Notes under the pieces: model-generated | What the model saw: the letters and a program-made list of their open reading frames with translations, nothing else | Databases searched by the model: none | Told to the model about the DNA's origin: nothing | Shown: positions 6,707 to 16,975 of the stretch, piece after piece | How the letters are laid out: each line of letters begins with the position of its first letter | Numbering within the stretch: the first letter of the stretch is position 1 | NCBI RefSeq assembly: GCF_028473605.1 | Contig: NZ_CP097267.1 | Coordinates: 4,952,501 to 5,016,500 of the forward strand | Source of the DNA: Acidovorax sp. NCPPB 3576 | GTDB lineage: Bacteria > Pseudomonadota > Gammaproteobacteria > Burkholderiales > Burkholderiaceae_C | DNA: 64,000 bases | Reading direction: 5' to 3' | Translations under genes and position numbers: made by a program

Positions 6707-9700
6707 TTTGCACCCCAAACCTGGTGATTCACAGGAACTCCAAGGCGACCTGAGAGCCAAGTTTGGAATTTTTCCAAAATTTCTGGCGTCCAATTTTGCC
6801 CATAATGCCCACTGTTTTCAGTCGTTAATATCGAGCCATCAGGCTTTCGGCTAAAAGTGCCTCCTACTACCGAGGATTCATCTGCACCGATTGATCTAGC
6901 CAATTGCTGGTGAGGAGACCCCTCAAACAAGCCAGGCTTTGGCTTACCGACAGCAAATGTATTGGTTAACGGATCGAAAACAAACTCTATCCCATCCCTG
7001 CCACTTGGCTTGTAATTTCTTAAGGCTCCCACAGAAGTGAAGTCATTAACCGCAATCACTCCAGGAGCAGGACCTGATCCAGGAAATGCACGAGTCGCTG
7101 CTGCAGGAGCTTTGATATCAGTCACTGCATTTTTTATTGCCTTATAAGCAACTGATCCGGCAGGCAAAACGGCAGCCAAACCATCAAGGAATCTCTCAAT
7201 TTTAGAGAGATCGCGTCCTGTAAGGCTTTCTCCAGTTATAGATTGATATAAAGCGATAGGAGAGCCGTAAAACGGAATAAGCATCGCCACTGTCTCTCCC
7301 AACTGAACCGCTTGCTCAGTTGTTAACTGACTGCTTTGCGAGATGTGCGTGAGATTACCTGCAGTTTCAATGCGCTGCATCTGCTGATCGATATATTGCA
7401 AGTCCGCCAGTGTGCAATCGGCCCCGCACGCATTCATCATCCGCGCGTTCTCGCGGTTCACCGTGTTGCGTACTTCCCGAAACGGGCTGTGCGTGAGGTA
7501 GTTGTGCGCTGTCGTGTCCAGCGCAGCCGCAGCACCGCCAGCCCCTCCTGCGATCGCGCCTGCTGCCATGCCCGCCAGTTGGGTCAACCCTTGTCTTACG
7601 GAGTCCGGCAGGTTCAGGCTGGCAATTTCCTCACCAATGAGTGGAACCCCCGCTGCGCTGGCCGCTGCACCCGCAGCGCCACCCACTCCGCCGTTCAGGC
7701 CACCCAGCATGGCGTGCATAGCTACACGGTTTGCGCCGCCTTCGTCCCATTGACGCGCTTCTTCTTCGTTGCCTTCACGCCTGAGTTGCGCCGCTCTTTC
7801 GTCGGAGTAGGTGGAAACCGCTCGCGCGCCCTGCCGCCCGAACTCCCTGGTGATGGTGATCTGCGCATTGACCTCATCGCTCACCCGGTTCTTGTCGAAG
7901 ATGGGTTTGATCCCCGTCTCTGTATCCCCCGTGCGGGCCTCGGCGTTGCCCGCCACCCCCGAGATCCCCGCGCGGCTCGTGCTTTGCGCATTGCCCTTGT
8001 CGCTGCCCACGCCCGCGCCGCTGCTGCCCAGCTGGCTGCCCACGCCCACCGTGACTTCGAACCCGCTGGCGTTGTAGCTGGCCCGGTTATCCAGGTCGCT
8101 CATGGTCAGCGTGCCGCCGGTGGTGAACGCGTTCTTGCCCCCGTCGATGGCCGCCTGCGTGCTGGTGATGGCCCCGCCCTTCAAGTCGGTGTTGCCCTTC
8201 ACGTTGACGTCGAAGCCGCCATTGCCGGCACGGATGCCGCTTTGCTCGCCCACGCTTTGGTAGTCGCTGTCGATCTGCGTGCGCCCCGCGGTGATGCTGC
8301 CGCCCACGCGCCCCGCGCCCACAATGGGCACGCTGATCCCGAAGCCGCTGCTTCGGCCCGTCTCGTTGTACCGGCTGGTGTCCTGCAGGCTTTCGATGGC
8401 CAGGTTGCCGCCCACGTCGGCCCGCACGGCGTCGGCCACGAGGGTGGCCCCGCGCAGCGTGGTGTCGCCCGCGCTTTGCACGCTGGCCGTGCCGCCGGCC
8501 TGGATGTGCGTGTTGGTGTAGCTCACGCTCTCGCCGCTGCCCTGGCCCCGCGCCCGGCTGGCGCTGGCGTTCACGCTCACGTTCCCCGCTCCGATGCTCA
8601 CGCCGATGCTGCCCGAGCTGCTGCTGCGGCTGTTCTGTTCGGCAAAGCGGTTCTCGGCTGCTTCCAGAACGATGTTGCCCTTTTGCGCGATCAGGCCCGC
8701 GTTCTTGCCCGCCTCCACGTCACTGCCCCGCACGCGCAGGTCGCCATCGGTGGCGGTGATGTGCACGTTGCCGTCCGCCCGCACCACCGAGCCGGCGGCG
8801 CTGTCCACCTGGTAGGCGCTGGTGCTGCGGCTTTGGCTGCTGCCCAGGCTGATGTTGAAGCTGGCTCCCGCCAGGGGGTCGCCGTTCAGCAGGGCTTGCC
8901 CCGCGTTGCCCAGGTCCTTGGCGTTGTTGTAGGCATTGAGCCCGATGGCCGCCACGCCCAGGGCCTGGGTGCGCGCATCGCTGGTGCGCCCGATGGCCCG
9001 GCCTACGCGCCCCGCAGTCATGCCGAAGTCGATCAGCGGGCTGCCCACGCTCAACGTGAGGCCGCTTTGCTTGGCCCGCGTCTCGAACAGGTCGCGCTCC
9101 AGCTCCCGCGACTCGTGGATGTCCACCGTTTTGCCCACAATGCTCACGTCGCCCTTGGCCAGCACCGCCGAGCCTTCCTGCTCGTAGCGGTTGCCCGCCA
9201 CCATGGCCACGTTGCCCCCTTGGCTTTGCACGCTGGAGGCAGAGGCTCGCTGGCTTTCGTTGCGGTGGTCGGTGGTGGTGCTTTGCTTGCCCAGCGTGAT
9301 GCCGAAGCCGCCTCCGCTGAACAGGCCCGATTTCTTGGTCTCGGTGTGCGTCATGGCCGAGGCGGTGTCGGTGCCCGCCCGGATGGCGATGTCCCGCCCC
9401 GCGATCAGGCCCACATCGGCCTGGCCCACCAGGTGCGAGCCTTGCACCCCGATGTCCCGCCCGGCCTGCACGTAGATGGCGTTGCCGGTGACGACGCTGC
9501 CTTCGCTTAAACGACTGGCGCCTTCCTGCACGGTGAGGGTGCTCTTTTTGCTGAGGAACCCGCTTTTCTTGCTATAGGTTTCCTCGTAGCGCCCGTGCTC
9601 GGTCTGCAGGTCCTGCACCTGCACGTCCCGGCTGGCGATCAGGCTCACGTCGCCCTTGGCGGTGACGGTGGCTCCGCGCAGGGTGATGTCGCCTTGGACC

Positions 9701-12700
9701 GCTTGGGCTTTGCCGTTGGCAACGATGCTCAGATTGCGGCCGGCGCTGATCTCCCCGCCCGAGAGCGTTTCCTGGCGCTGGATGAGCGCGTGGTCGTAGC
9801 CGTTGCGGTGTTCTTCCTCGTGCGAGAAGGCGCTGTCCTTGACGGCCTCCACCCGCACGTTCGCGCCCTGGATCAGCACGTCCTGCTGCGCCTTGATCTG
9901 CGCGCCCAGGGCCACGACGTCGCCGCTCGCGCGCACGGTGGTGCTGCCTTCTCCCCCGTCGATGACGGTGCCGGTGTGCACGGTGCTCGATTGGCGCGTG
10001 CGGCTCTCGCCGGTCTGCACGCGCGTTTCCTCGCGTGTTTCCATGTCGCCGTTGTAGGTGACGAAGGTCTCGTACTTTGCGCTGCGCTCGTCGCTGCTGG
10101 TGGTCTTGGCCGTCGTGCCCAGGCGGATGTCGCCGCCTGCGTACAGGCCCGCACCGGTCTTGCCGGAGACCCGGCTGGCATCCAGCACAATGCTCCCGCC
10201 CGCATCCAGCACGATCTTGCCAGCGTCGCTGGTGAACTGGCCGTCGGTGGCCGCAATGCTGCCATCGGCCTGCAGGGTGCCGCCGTTGTGCGCCACGATG
10301 GTGCCCCGGCTGTTGGCGATGTCGCCCTGGATGCTGGTCAGCAGGCTGCCCGCTTCGATGCGGCCTTGTTCATTGTTCAAGCCACCGCCGGACAGCCGCA
10401 TCACGCCGCCGGCCTGAATGCCGGCGCCGAAGTTGTCGATGCCCCCGGCGGCCGCGATGATGAGGTTGTTGGTGACGTCGAACTGGCCCCGGTTGACGAA
10501 CTGCCCGCTCAGGTTCAGGGCCAGGTCGTTGGCGCTGATGCCGCCCGGCACGATGTGCAGCTGGCTCCAGTCGGGCAGCGCGACGCTGGCGCCCCCGCCC
10601 AGCAGCGCACCGATGCCGCCTTGCGGCGTGCTCACGTCCACCCGCGGCAAGGCCAGCGGCTTGGTGTTGACGAACTCAGGTGACACCTCGCCCGGCACGC
10701 CAGGCCCGCCCGTGCCGGCGGTGACGTTGCCCGCGCCCGCGCCGCTCACCCCGCTGCCCCCTCCGACCGGGCCGGGGAGCGTGTCGGGCCGCTGCACCCC
10801 GACGAAGGTGGGGCCCTTGACGTTGCCCTGTACGGTCTGGCCCTCGGGCGCCTGGGCGATGGCGGTGGTCTGCACCTGCCGGTCGCGGGCCTGCTGCACC
10901 AGGGGCAGTCCGGTGGCCGGATCGATCCCCGGCTGGTGCACGATGGTGCCGCCGTTGATGGTGATGGCATCGCCCACGATGGTGCCGGTGTTCGGCCCGG
11001 TGAGGGTGATGGTGGCCGCGCCGCTGCCGGTGTTCAGCCGCGCGATGGCACGGGAGTCACCCTCGACCTGCACGGTCTTGCCGTCCGCGTCCTTGCCTTC
11101 CCAGATCACTTTCTGGTCGATGAACCGCTGCTCGATGGTGCCGCCGCCCACGGTGGCGTCCGAGGCTTCGTTGATGAGCGTGCCGTTGAAGCCGCCCCCG
11201 ATATAAAGCTGCGCCCGGTTCGCCACGTTGCTGTAGCTCACCACCTGCGCGTCCGTGAGGCCGGCGGGCGCGGTGGGGATCTCGTAGGTGCCGTCGAAGA
11301 CGTTGGGCATGCCGCCGGCCTGCACCTGGCCGGTGGCCTGGTTGTGGATGGCGCCGCTGGCGCTGCCGGCAATGGCCACGCTGCCTTGGTTGAGCAGCGT
11401 GCCGCCCCAGCGCACTTGCGCTGCGCCGACGCTCCAGCTCTCGCCCACGCCGACCTGGATGCCGTTCACCTGCAGATCGAGCTTGCCCAGCGCGATGAGC
11501 GCGTTGCTCGCGGCGGCATAGCTGCCCGGCGTGGTCAGCCTGGCGTCGGCCAGGCTGCCGACCACGCCGCTGTTGGCGTAGCTGTTCGCGCCGATGTCGA
11601 GCAAACTGCCTGCGATGACCACGCCGCTGGCGGCATTGCTGAACCCGCCCGCCGTCTGGATGTCGATCTTGCCCGCAGGTCCGCCCTGGCCGTACAGGGT
11701 GCCGGCGTTGGAGAAGGACGCGCCGGTGACGGTGATGTTGCGGCCCAGCACCTGGCTGCCAGCACCGCCGGTCACGCCTGCGGTGGCCTTGAGCGTGACG
11801 TCGCCCACCGCTGCCAGGGTGCCGTTGTTGTCGATGCCACCGGAGGCGGCCGTCACGGCCAGGTCGCCGCTGCTGGCAATGAGCTGGCCCTGGTTGGTCA
11901 CGCTGGCGGCGTCGATGGTGAGCCGGCTGCCGCTGACTTGCCCCGAAACGCCCTGCGCTGGCGCGGTGTTGGCGAATGCGCCGCTGCTGCGGATGGTGAC
12001 GGCGCCGTTGGCGTTCAACTGGCCGCCGCTGTTCTGCACGGACGCGCCGGACACGGTGAGGCTGCCCCCCGCTGAGATGATGCCGGTGCTGGCCCCGCCA
12101 CCGGACACGCCAGCGGAGGTCAACGGGTCGTTGGCGCTGCGCTCGTTGCTCAGGCTGCCGGTGATTTCCACATCCCCGCCCGAACTCACGACCCCCTTGT
12201 TGCTCATGTTGGCGACCTGGATGGTGAGCTTGGCACCCGCGTCCACGGTGCCCGGGTTTTGCACGTAGCGCCAATCGGCGGCGGGCCCATTGGGCGCGCA
12301 TCCGCCCGCGATGACGCAGGTGCGGCTCTCGGCCAGGCCGTTGTCGAAGCTGCCGCCCGAGATGGCCAGGAGGCCATCGGCATGGATGCGCCCGCCATTG
12401 CTCATGCTGGTGCCGCTGAGCAGGACGGAGCCGCCGTTCAGGGTGCCGGTGTTCGCCACCGAACCGCCGCTCGCGGAGAGCGTGCCCACGGCGCTGACGC
12501 TGCCGCCGTTGTCCAGCCCGCCCGAAATGTCCACGGCCGTGCCGGAGATGCCGCCGGAATTGGAGGTGTTGCCCAACGAGACCGCCGAGCCGGAAACCTG
12601 CCCGCCATTGACCAGTGCGCCCATGGCGACGGTCGTGGCAGCGATCTGCCCGAAATTGGTGGCCGGACCCGAGACATCCAGGCGCCCCTGCGCGAGGATG

Positions 12701-15700
12701 TCGCCGCCGTTGCTCAAAGCGGCGTTGACACCTATTGCCTCGGCCACGATGCGGCCCGAATTGGCCAGCGTGCCGCCGCTGTAGGTGATGTTGCTGCCCG
12801 CCTGCAAGGTGCCGGCCGTGCCCAGGCCTGCCGCGGCCTGCACGTCGATGCCCTGAGCGGCGCTCCATGAGCCCTGGGCGCCGAGCGTCATGCCCGCCGA
12901 AGACTGCAGGGTGAGCTGGCCGGCCGTGACGATGCCCCCGGCCACGGCGCGGTTGCTGTCGATGCTGCGGGCGCGGATGGCAATGTTGCCCTGCGACTGC
13001 ATGAGGCCGTCGTTGACAAGGTCGCCCGTGGTGTCGATGGAAACCGGCTGGGCGAACGTCATCTGCCCCTGGTTGTGGATGCGCCCCGCATCGGCGCGCA
13101 ATTGCGCCTGGCCCAGCCATTGGCTGTTGCCCGCAAACACGAGGTTCTGCGCCGCGTGCAGGTCGGCATTGCCGGCCACCTCCACCGTGCGGCCGAAGCC
13201 GATGCTGCCCGCCTGGCTTTGCGCGGTGAGGGCCGCCTGTGCCACCAGCGGGCCGGCGATGGAGATGTCGCCCTGCGCCTGCAGCGCCAGCGGCGCGCCG
13301 GCCTGCACGGAGCCGCCGAACTGGATCGCGCCGGCGGCGCTCGCCACGTCGCCGCGTGCGAACTGGGCATCGCCCGCAACGCGCACGCCCTGCTGCCCGG
13401 TCAGGCGCAGGTCGCCCAGCGTCGCCAGCGGGCCGCCGATATCGATCGTCCCGGCGTTCGCCTGCAGCGCGATGCCTTGGTTGACGCGCAGTTCCTGCGC
13501 GACGGCGATGCCCTGGCCCGCCACCGCGTCCAGCTGGCCAGCCACGCGGGCGGTGCCGCCGTAGGCCTGGCCGCCGCCGCTCTGGATGCGGGCATCCTGC
13601 AGCACGAGCGTGTCGCCCTGGATGGCGACCTGCCCGCCCGCCTGGGCAGCCAGGTTCTCACCGAACGAAGCGGCGCCGCCGACGCGAATGTCGCGCCCGG
13701 CCACCAGAGTGGCGGCCCCCTGCACGGTGATGGACTGATCGATGCGGTGGTCGCCGCCAACGGCAGCGTCGTACCGGCCGCCTGCCTGCAGGCTGCGCAG
13801 GTGCAGATCGCCGCCGGCTTGCAAGGACGTGGCCCCATGGCCCGTGCCGCCCGCGCTGCCCGGGGCACCGCTGCCCGGTACGCCGCTACTGGAAGGACCT
13901 GCAGCCGCACCACCCGTGACGTCGGTGGCGGTGATGTTCCTACCGGCCGAGAGCATCAAGGCGCCCGAGGCAGCGATGTTGCCGCCAACGCCGATGTCGG
14001 CCCGGGCCGAGGTGGCGGCAATGCTGCCGGCGATGAAATCGCCGTCGATGCGCAGATCGTCCTGCGTCTGCACCACGGCGTTCCCCGCGGCCTGGACGGA
14101 CTGCAGTCGGGCGCTGGGCGCCGCCACCCGAAGGTCGCCGCCAGCGCGCAGGTTCTGGGCCTGCAGTTCGGTAGCGGTCTGGATCGCCAGGCCCGCCCCG
14201 GCCGTGAGGTTGCCGGTGACGGCGATCTTCTGGGCGCTGTCGAGTTCGAGCGACCCGCCCGACGCGACGCTCCCCCGCACGTCGATGCCGCCGCCCGAGG
14301 CGATGCGCACATCGCCATTGGCGATCACGTCCGCCAGGCTCGACACGCCGCCCGCCGCGGCATCGAGCCGGACGGAGCCCTGCGCCTGCACCCCGCGGGC
14401 CAGGGACACGCCGAATCCCGAGATCTGCACGCCGCCACCCGATTGCACGTCGCCCTTGAACACTGCCTGTCCCTGCGCCGCCACCGAAAGATTGCGCCCC
14501 GAAATCAAGGCACCGCTCAGCATGACGTCACCCTGGCGCGAGGCAATTTCGACATCGCCCCGCGCGCTGGCCTGCTGCAGATCGACGCTGCCCCCGCTGC
14601 GGATGACAATGTCTTCGTTGGCCTGCACGGAATGCGCCGAGACGCCGCCCGCGCCCGCATTGAGCTGCACGCGCCCTCCCGAGCGGACATCTCCGCCCAG
14701 CTGAAGGCGGTCCCGGGCGGTGATGCCCACCAGACCCCCGACGACATCGCCGCCGATCGCCACGTTGCCCGCTTCGATGCTGACGCCGCCGCCCGCGAGC
14801 CCCCCGCGCGCAGTGAAGTCTCCGCCAGCCGACCACTGCTGCCCGGCGCCGGATACGGAGGAGCCCGACAGGCGAATGTCGCCGCCGGCCGTGGCGCCGA
14901 TCCCGCCGGCGGCCATGATGTCCGACGCTGCAGAGATGCCCTGCGCTGCCGTGATGTGGGCGTTGCCCCCCACGTTGACCGCCGATCCGAAGGCCACGCC
15001 GGCGCCCGCGCGCAGGCTGAGGTTGCCTCCGATGTTGACGGAATCGCCGAAGCCGATGTCGCCCCCGCTCGTGAGGGCGGCGCTGCCGCCGACGTTCACG
15101 GCGCCCTGGGCGCTCAGAGGCCCGCGCACGTTCAGGTTGAGGTTGCCGCTGACGTTCAGGCCGCTGCCAGGCTGGCCCAGTTGCACGTCACCCCCCGTCA
15201 CGTTCATCGCGCCGGCATCGACGTCGCCGCGCAGGCCGATGTGGGCCGCGTCCATGTTCAGCGCCTGGCCCACGCGGGTGGCGCCCCCCATCTCGATGGA
15301 GCGCCCGCCCGCCACCGTCAGGTTGCGGCTGACGGTCGTCTGGCCAGACGCGTTCACGCTGTCCGCGGCAATGGTGGCGCTTTCGTTCACTTGCAGTCGT
15401 CCGGCCAGCGTGGCGGAGTCACGCGCCCGCAGGTCGAGCTGGTTGCCCACGAGCGTGGTGCCGTACAGGCCTGCGGAGCGTTCGCCCTCGATCGCCAGGT
15501 CCCGCGCCACCGAAAGGCGGCCGTCCTGCCGGACGTCCCGACCTTTGAGCGTGGCGGCACCCACCACGTCAATGACGCTCTGCGTGCTGCCCAGCACCAA
15601 CTGGCCGCCGGCACGGGCATCCAGGTTGCCACCCACCAGCAGCTTCTCGGTCACGGCCACATCGCCCGCGCTGCTTTGCAGTTGCACGTTGCCCTGCACG

Positions 15701-16911
15701 CGCACGGGGCCATCGAACTGGGCCCCTGCCGCCCCGTTGGCCTGCAATTGGCCGTGGGCCGTGACCTCGCCTGCCACGGTGATCCGGCCCGAGCTGTCCA
15801 GCTGGATGTTGCGCGCTGCGGAGACGCCCGCGGCCTGCAGGCTGCCCGCGCTGCGCACGGTGACATCTTCCTGATAGGCCAGCACCGCGCCGCGCAGGTT
15901 CACGCCCATGCCTTCATCGGTGGAGATCACCCGGATCTGCCCTGCGGTCATGGCGCCCAATGCGGTCGCATCGATGGCGATGCCGCGCTGACCCAGCGGC
16001 GTGGCGGAGACAGGAAACGCGCTCTTGTTGCCGTCCGCGTCGGTCTGGCGTCCCGCCGTGAGCTGGATGCTGGAGACGCTGCGGTTGAGGTAATGGGCCC
16101 GCAGAGGGCCGTCGATGAAGAGCGTCTCGCCGATCAGGTCGAGCTGGCCGACGGTGCCTTCGATGCCCGTGCCCAGCACGTCGATCCGCCCCCCGCCGAC
16201 GGAAAAGCGTGGCTGCGTGGCTTGGCCGAACGCGCTCGGCGCGCCGGTGGTGTCGCGCCACTGCACAGAGCCCGTGCTGAGCGTGAAGTGCGGCGTGTTG
16301 ACGACACCGCATCCGTCGCAGGTGATTCCGTTCGGGTTGGCGATGATGACGCTGGCCGGATTGCCGAACACCTCCACCGTGCCGCCGATGCGCCCCGCCG
16401 GGCCGGCGACGGTCACTTCGTTGACGATGGTGTTGGCCGTGCGGCCGCTGGAGAGATTCGGATTGGCAGCGGCCTGGCCGCCCAGAAGGGGCGTGCCGCC
16501 CACCAGACTGTTGTTGAGGACGACGCCTGACGAGGGCACGTCGAAGCGCTGGAACTGGTTCAGCGAAATGCCTGCCGCATTGGGGCTGGTGATGTTCACC
16601 AGCGCCGCGCCGCCCTGCAGCATCTGTACGCCCGGCTGGAAGGCCAGCGGCGCACGCGGATCGGCAATCGGGACTGCGTTGAATGCCCCTGGTGGCGGCA
16701 CCTGGGCCTGGGCGGGCGCAATACCGATCGCCCATGCCCCGCCCGGCCCACCCACCGGACTACCCACCTGCAATTGCAAGGCGGTGAAGAGCGCCAGCAC
16801 ACCGCGTGCGGTGTGGCGCGCCCAGCGGGGAGCGCGGTACGGCGTGGGGGCCGATGCTTCGCGCCGACCGGCATCCGCTGCCTTTTGCTTGGTGTGGTTG
16901 TTGTTGTTCAT
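6703..16911 (-). CDS. cdiA: Full-length CdiA/FhaB-family contact-dependent inhibition toxin
   Basis: The protein has 3402 residues. The N-terminus carries a long basic leader, a hydrophobic stretch near residues 37-50 and a likely signal-peptidase site after AQAQ near residue 70. A TPS secretion domain follows, with the typical NPNGI motif (IIANPNGITCDGCGV) and the NLSSGRTANTIVNEV segment. Then come more than 2500 residues of haemagglutinin-type beta-helix repeats. The C-terminal part has a HNYL motif near the toxin boundary, a pre-toxin segment resembling PT-TG domains (SLTGRDLSKIERFLDGLAAV) and a final ~180-residue toxin ending SGHYGQNWTPEI...NHQVWGAK. The toxin activity is not recognised with confidence; it recalls uncharacterised polymorphic-toxin nuclease families. 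Known family role: secreted by CdiB and delivered to contacting cells. It overlaps the immunity gene by 4 nt. Confidence 0.92.
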   Translation of the reverse strand: MNNNNHTKQKAADAGRREASAPTPYRAPRWARHTARGVLALFTALQLQVGSPVGGPGGAWAIGIAPAQAQVPPPGAFNAVPIADPRAPLAFQPGVQMLQGGAALVNITSPNAAGISLNQFQRFDVPSSGVVLNNSLVGGTPLLGGQAAANPNLSSGRTANTIVNEVTVAGPAGRIGGTVEVFGNPASVIIANPNGITCDGCGVVNTPHFTLSTGSVQWRDTTGAPSAFGQATQPRFSVGGGRIDVLGTGIEGTVGQLDLIGETLFIDGPLRAHYLNRSVSSIQLTAGRQTDADGNKSAFPVSATPLGQRGIAIDATALGAMTAGQIRVISTDEGMGVNLRGAVLAYQEDVTVRSAGSLQAAGVSAARNIQLDSSGRITVAGEVTAHGQLQANGAAGAQFDGPVRVQGNVQLQSSAGDVAVTEKLLVGGNLDARAGGQLVLGSTQSVIDVVGAATLKGRDVRQDGRLSVARDLAIEGERSAGLYGTTLVGNQLDLRARDSATLAGRLQVNESATIAADSVNASGQTTVSRNLTVAGGRSIEMGGATRVGQALNMDAAHIGLRGDVDAGAMNVTGGDVQLGQPGSGLNVSGNLNLNVRGPLSAQGAVNVGGSAALTSGGDIGFGDSVNIGGNLSLRAGAGVAFGSAVNVGGNAHITAAQGISAASDIMAAGGIGATAGGDIRLSGSSVSGAGQQWSAGGDFTARGGLAGGGVSIEAGNVAIGGDVVGGLVGITARDRLQLGGDVRSGGRVQLNAGAGGVSAHSVQANEDIVIRSGGSVDLQQASARGDVEIASRQGDVMLSGALISGRNLSVAAQGQAVFKGDVQSGGGVQISGFGVSLARGVQAQGSVRLDAAAGGVSSLADVIANGDVRIASGGGIDVRGSVASGGSLELDSAQKIAVTGNLTAGAGLAIQTATELQAQNLRAGGDLRVAAPSARLQSVQAAGNAVVQTQDDLRIDGDFIAGSIAATSARADIGVGGNIAASGALMLSAGRNITATDVTGGAAAGPSSSGVPGSGAPGSAGGTGHGATSLQAGGDLHLRSLQAGGRYDAAVGGDHRIDQSITVQGAATLVAGRDIRVGGAASFGENLAAQAGGQVAIQGDTLVLQDARIQSGGGQAYGGTARVAGQLDAVAGQGIAVAQELRVNQGIALQANAGTIDIGGPLATLGDLRLTGQQGVRVAGDAQFARGDVASAAGAIQFGGSVQAGAPLALQAQGDISIAGPLVAQAALTAQSQAGSIGFGRTVEVAGNADLHAAQNLVFAGNSQWLGQAQLRADAGRIHNQGQMTFAQPVSIDTTGDLVNDGLMQSQGNIAIRARSIDSNRAVAGGIVTAGQLTLQSSAGMTLGAQGSWSAAQGIDVQAAAGLGTAGTLQAGSNITYSGGTLANSGRIVAEAIGVNAALSNGGDILAQGRLDVSGPATNFGQIAATTVAMGALVNGGQVSGSAVSLGNTSNSGGISGTAVDISGGLDNGGSVSAVGTLSASGGSVANTGTLNGGSVLLSGTSMSNGGRIHADGLLAISGGSFDNGLAESRTCVIAGGCAPNGPAADWRYVQNPGTVDAGAKLTIQVANMSNKGVVSSGGDVEITGSLSNERSANDPLTSAGVSGGGASTGIISAGGSLTVSGASVQNSGGQLNANGAVTIRSSGAFANTAPAQGVSGQVSGSRLTIDAASVTNQGQLIASSGDLAVTAASGGIDNNGTLAAVGDVTLKATAGVTGGAGSQVLGRNITVTGASFSNAGTLYGQGGPAGKIDIQTAGGFSNAASGVVIAGSLLDIGANSYANSGVVGSLADARLTTPGSYAAASNALIALGKLDLQVNGIQVGVGESWSVGAAQVRWGGTLLNQGSVAIAGSASGAIHNQATGQVQAGGMPNVFDGTYEIPTAPAGLTDAQVVSYSNVANRAQLYIGGGFNGTLINEASDATVGGGTIEQRFIDQKVIWEGKDADGKTVQVEGDSRAIARLNTGSGAATITLTGPNTGTIVGDAITINGGTIVHQPGIDPATGLPLVQQARDRQVQTTAIAQAPEGQTVQGNVKGPTFVGVQRPDTLPGPVGGGSGVSGAGAGNVTAGTGGPGVPGEVSPEFVNTKPLALPRVDVSTPQGGIGALLGGGASVALPDWSQLHIVPGGISANDLALNLSGQFVNRGQFDVTNNLIIAAAGGIDNFGAGIQAGGVMRLSGGGLNNEQGRIEAGSLLTSIQGDIANSRGTIVAHNGGTLQADGSIAATDGQFTSDAGKIVLDAGGSIVLDASRVSGKTGAGLYAGGDIRLGTTAKTTSSDERSAKYETFVTYNGDMETREETRVQTGESRTRQSSTVHTGTVIDGGEGSTTVRASGDVVALGAQIKAQQDVLIQGANVRVEAVKDSAFSHEEEHRNGYDHALIQRQETLSGGEISAGRNLSIVANGKAQAVQGDITLRGATVTAKGDVSLIASRDVQVQDLQTEHGRYEETYSKKSGFLSKKSTLTVQEGASRLSEGSVVTGNAIYVQAGRDIGVQGSHLVGQADVGLIAGRDIAIRAGTDTASAMTHTETKKSGLFSGGGFGITLGKQSTTTDHRNESQRASASSVQSQGGNVAMVAGNRYEQEGSAVLAKGDVSIVGKTVDIHESRELERDLFETRAKQSGLTLSVGSPLIDFGMTAGRVGRAIGRTSDARTQALGVAAIGLNAYNNAKDLGNAGQALLNGDPLAGASFNISLGSSQSRSTSAYQVDSAAGSVVRADGNVHITATDGDLRVRGSDVEAGKNAGLIAQKGNIVLEAAENRFAEQNSRSSSSGSIGVSIGAGNVSVNASASRARGQGSGESVSYTNTHIQAGGTASVQSAGDTTLRGATLVADAVRADVGGNLAIESLQDTSRYNETGRSSGFGISVPIVGAGRVGGSITAGRTQIDSDYQSVGEQSGIRAGNGGFDVNVKGNTDLKGGAITSTQAAIDGGKNAFTTGGTLTMSDLDNRASYNASGFEVTVGVGSQLGSSGAGVGSDKGNAQSTSRAGISGVAGNAEARTGDTETGIKPIFDKNRVSDEVNAQITITREFGRQGARAVSTYSDERAAQLRREGNEEEARQWDEGGANRVAMHAMLGGLNGGVGGAAGAAASAAGVPLIGEEIASLNLPDSVRQGLTQLAGMAAGAIAGGAGGAAAALDTTAHNYLTHSPFREVRNTVNRENARMMNACGADCTLADLQYIDQQMQRIETAGNLTHISQSSQLTTEQAVQLGETVAMLIPFYGSPIALYQSITGESLTGRDLSKIERFLDGLAAVLPAGSVAYKAIKNAVTDIKAPAAATRAFPGSGPAPGVIAVNDFTSVGALRNYKPSGRDGIEFVFDPLTNTFAVGKPKPGLFEGSPHQQLARSIGADESSVVGGTFSRKPDGSILTTENSGHYGQNWTPEILEKFQTWLSGRLGVPVNHQVWGAK
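7833..11701 (-). repeat. Long direct repeat, copy 2 (in full-length cdiA)
   Basis: This is the partner of 2201-6069. It covers the mid-to-late cdiA body up to the ITREFGRQ segment, just before the toxin module diverges. A crossover here would replace the toxin and immunity pair of full-length cdiA with the barnase/barstar pair and delete the DNA between. Confidence 0.9.
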
Positions 16912-16975
16912 CAGTTACCGCCCGTCCTGCCTGTGCTGCCTGTGCTGCTCCCTGGAACTGCCCAGGGTCTTCAAA

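Noticed and set aside
11057..13120. Minus-strand frame of 687 codons inside cdiA in another phase
   Set aside because: Arg/His/Gly-rich frame-shadow of cdiA on the same strand, with no domain.
1074..16911. Possible CRISPR or tandem-repeat array in the cdiA region
   Set aside because: The repetition is protein-level beta-helix repeats and one long gene duplication; there are no regularly spaced identical short repeats with unique spacers.
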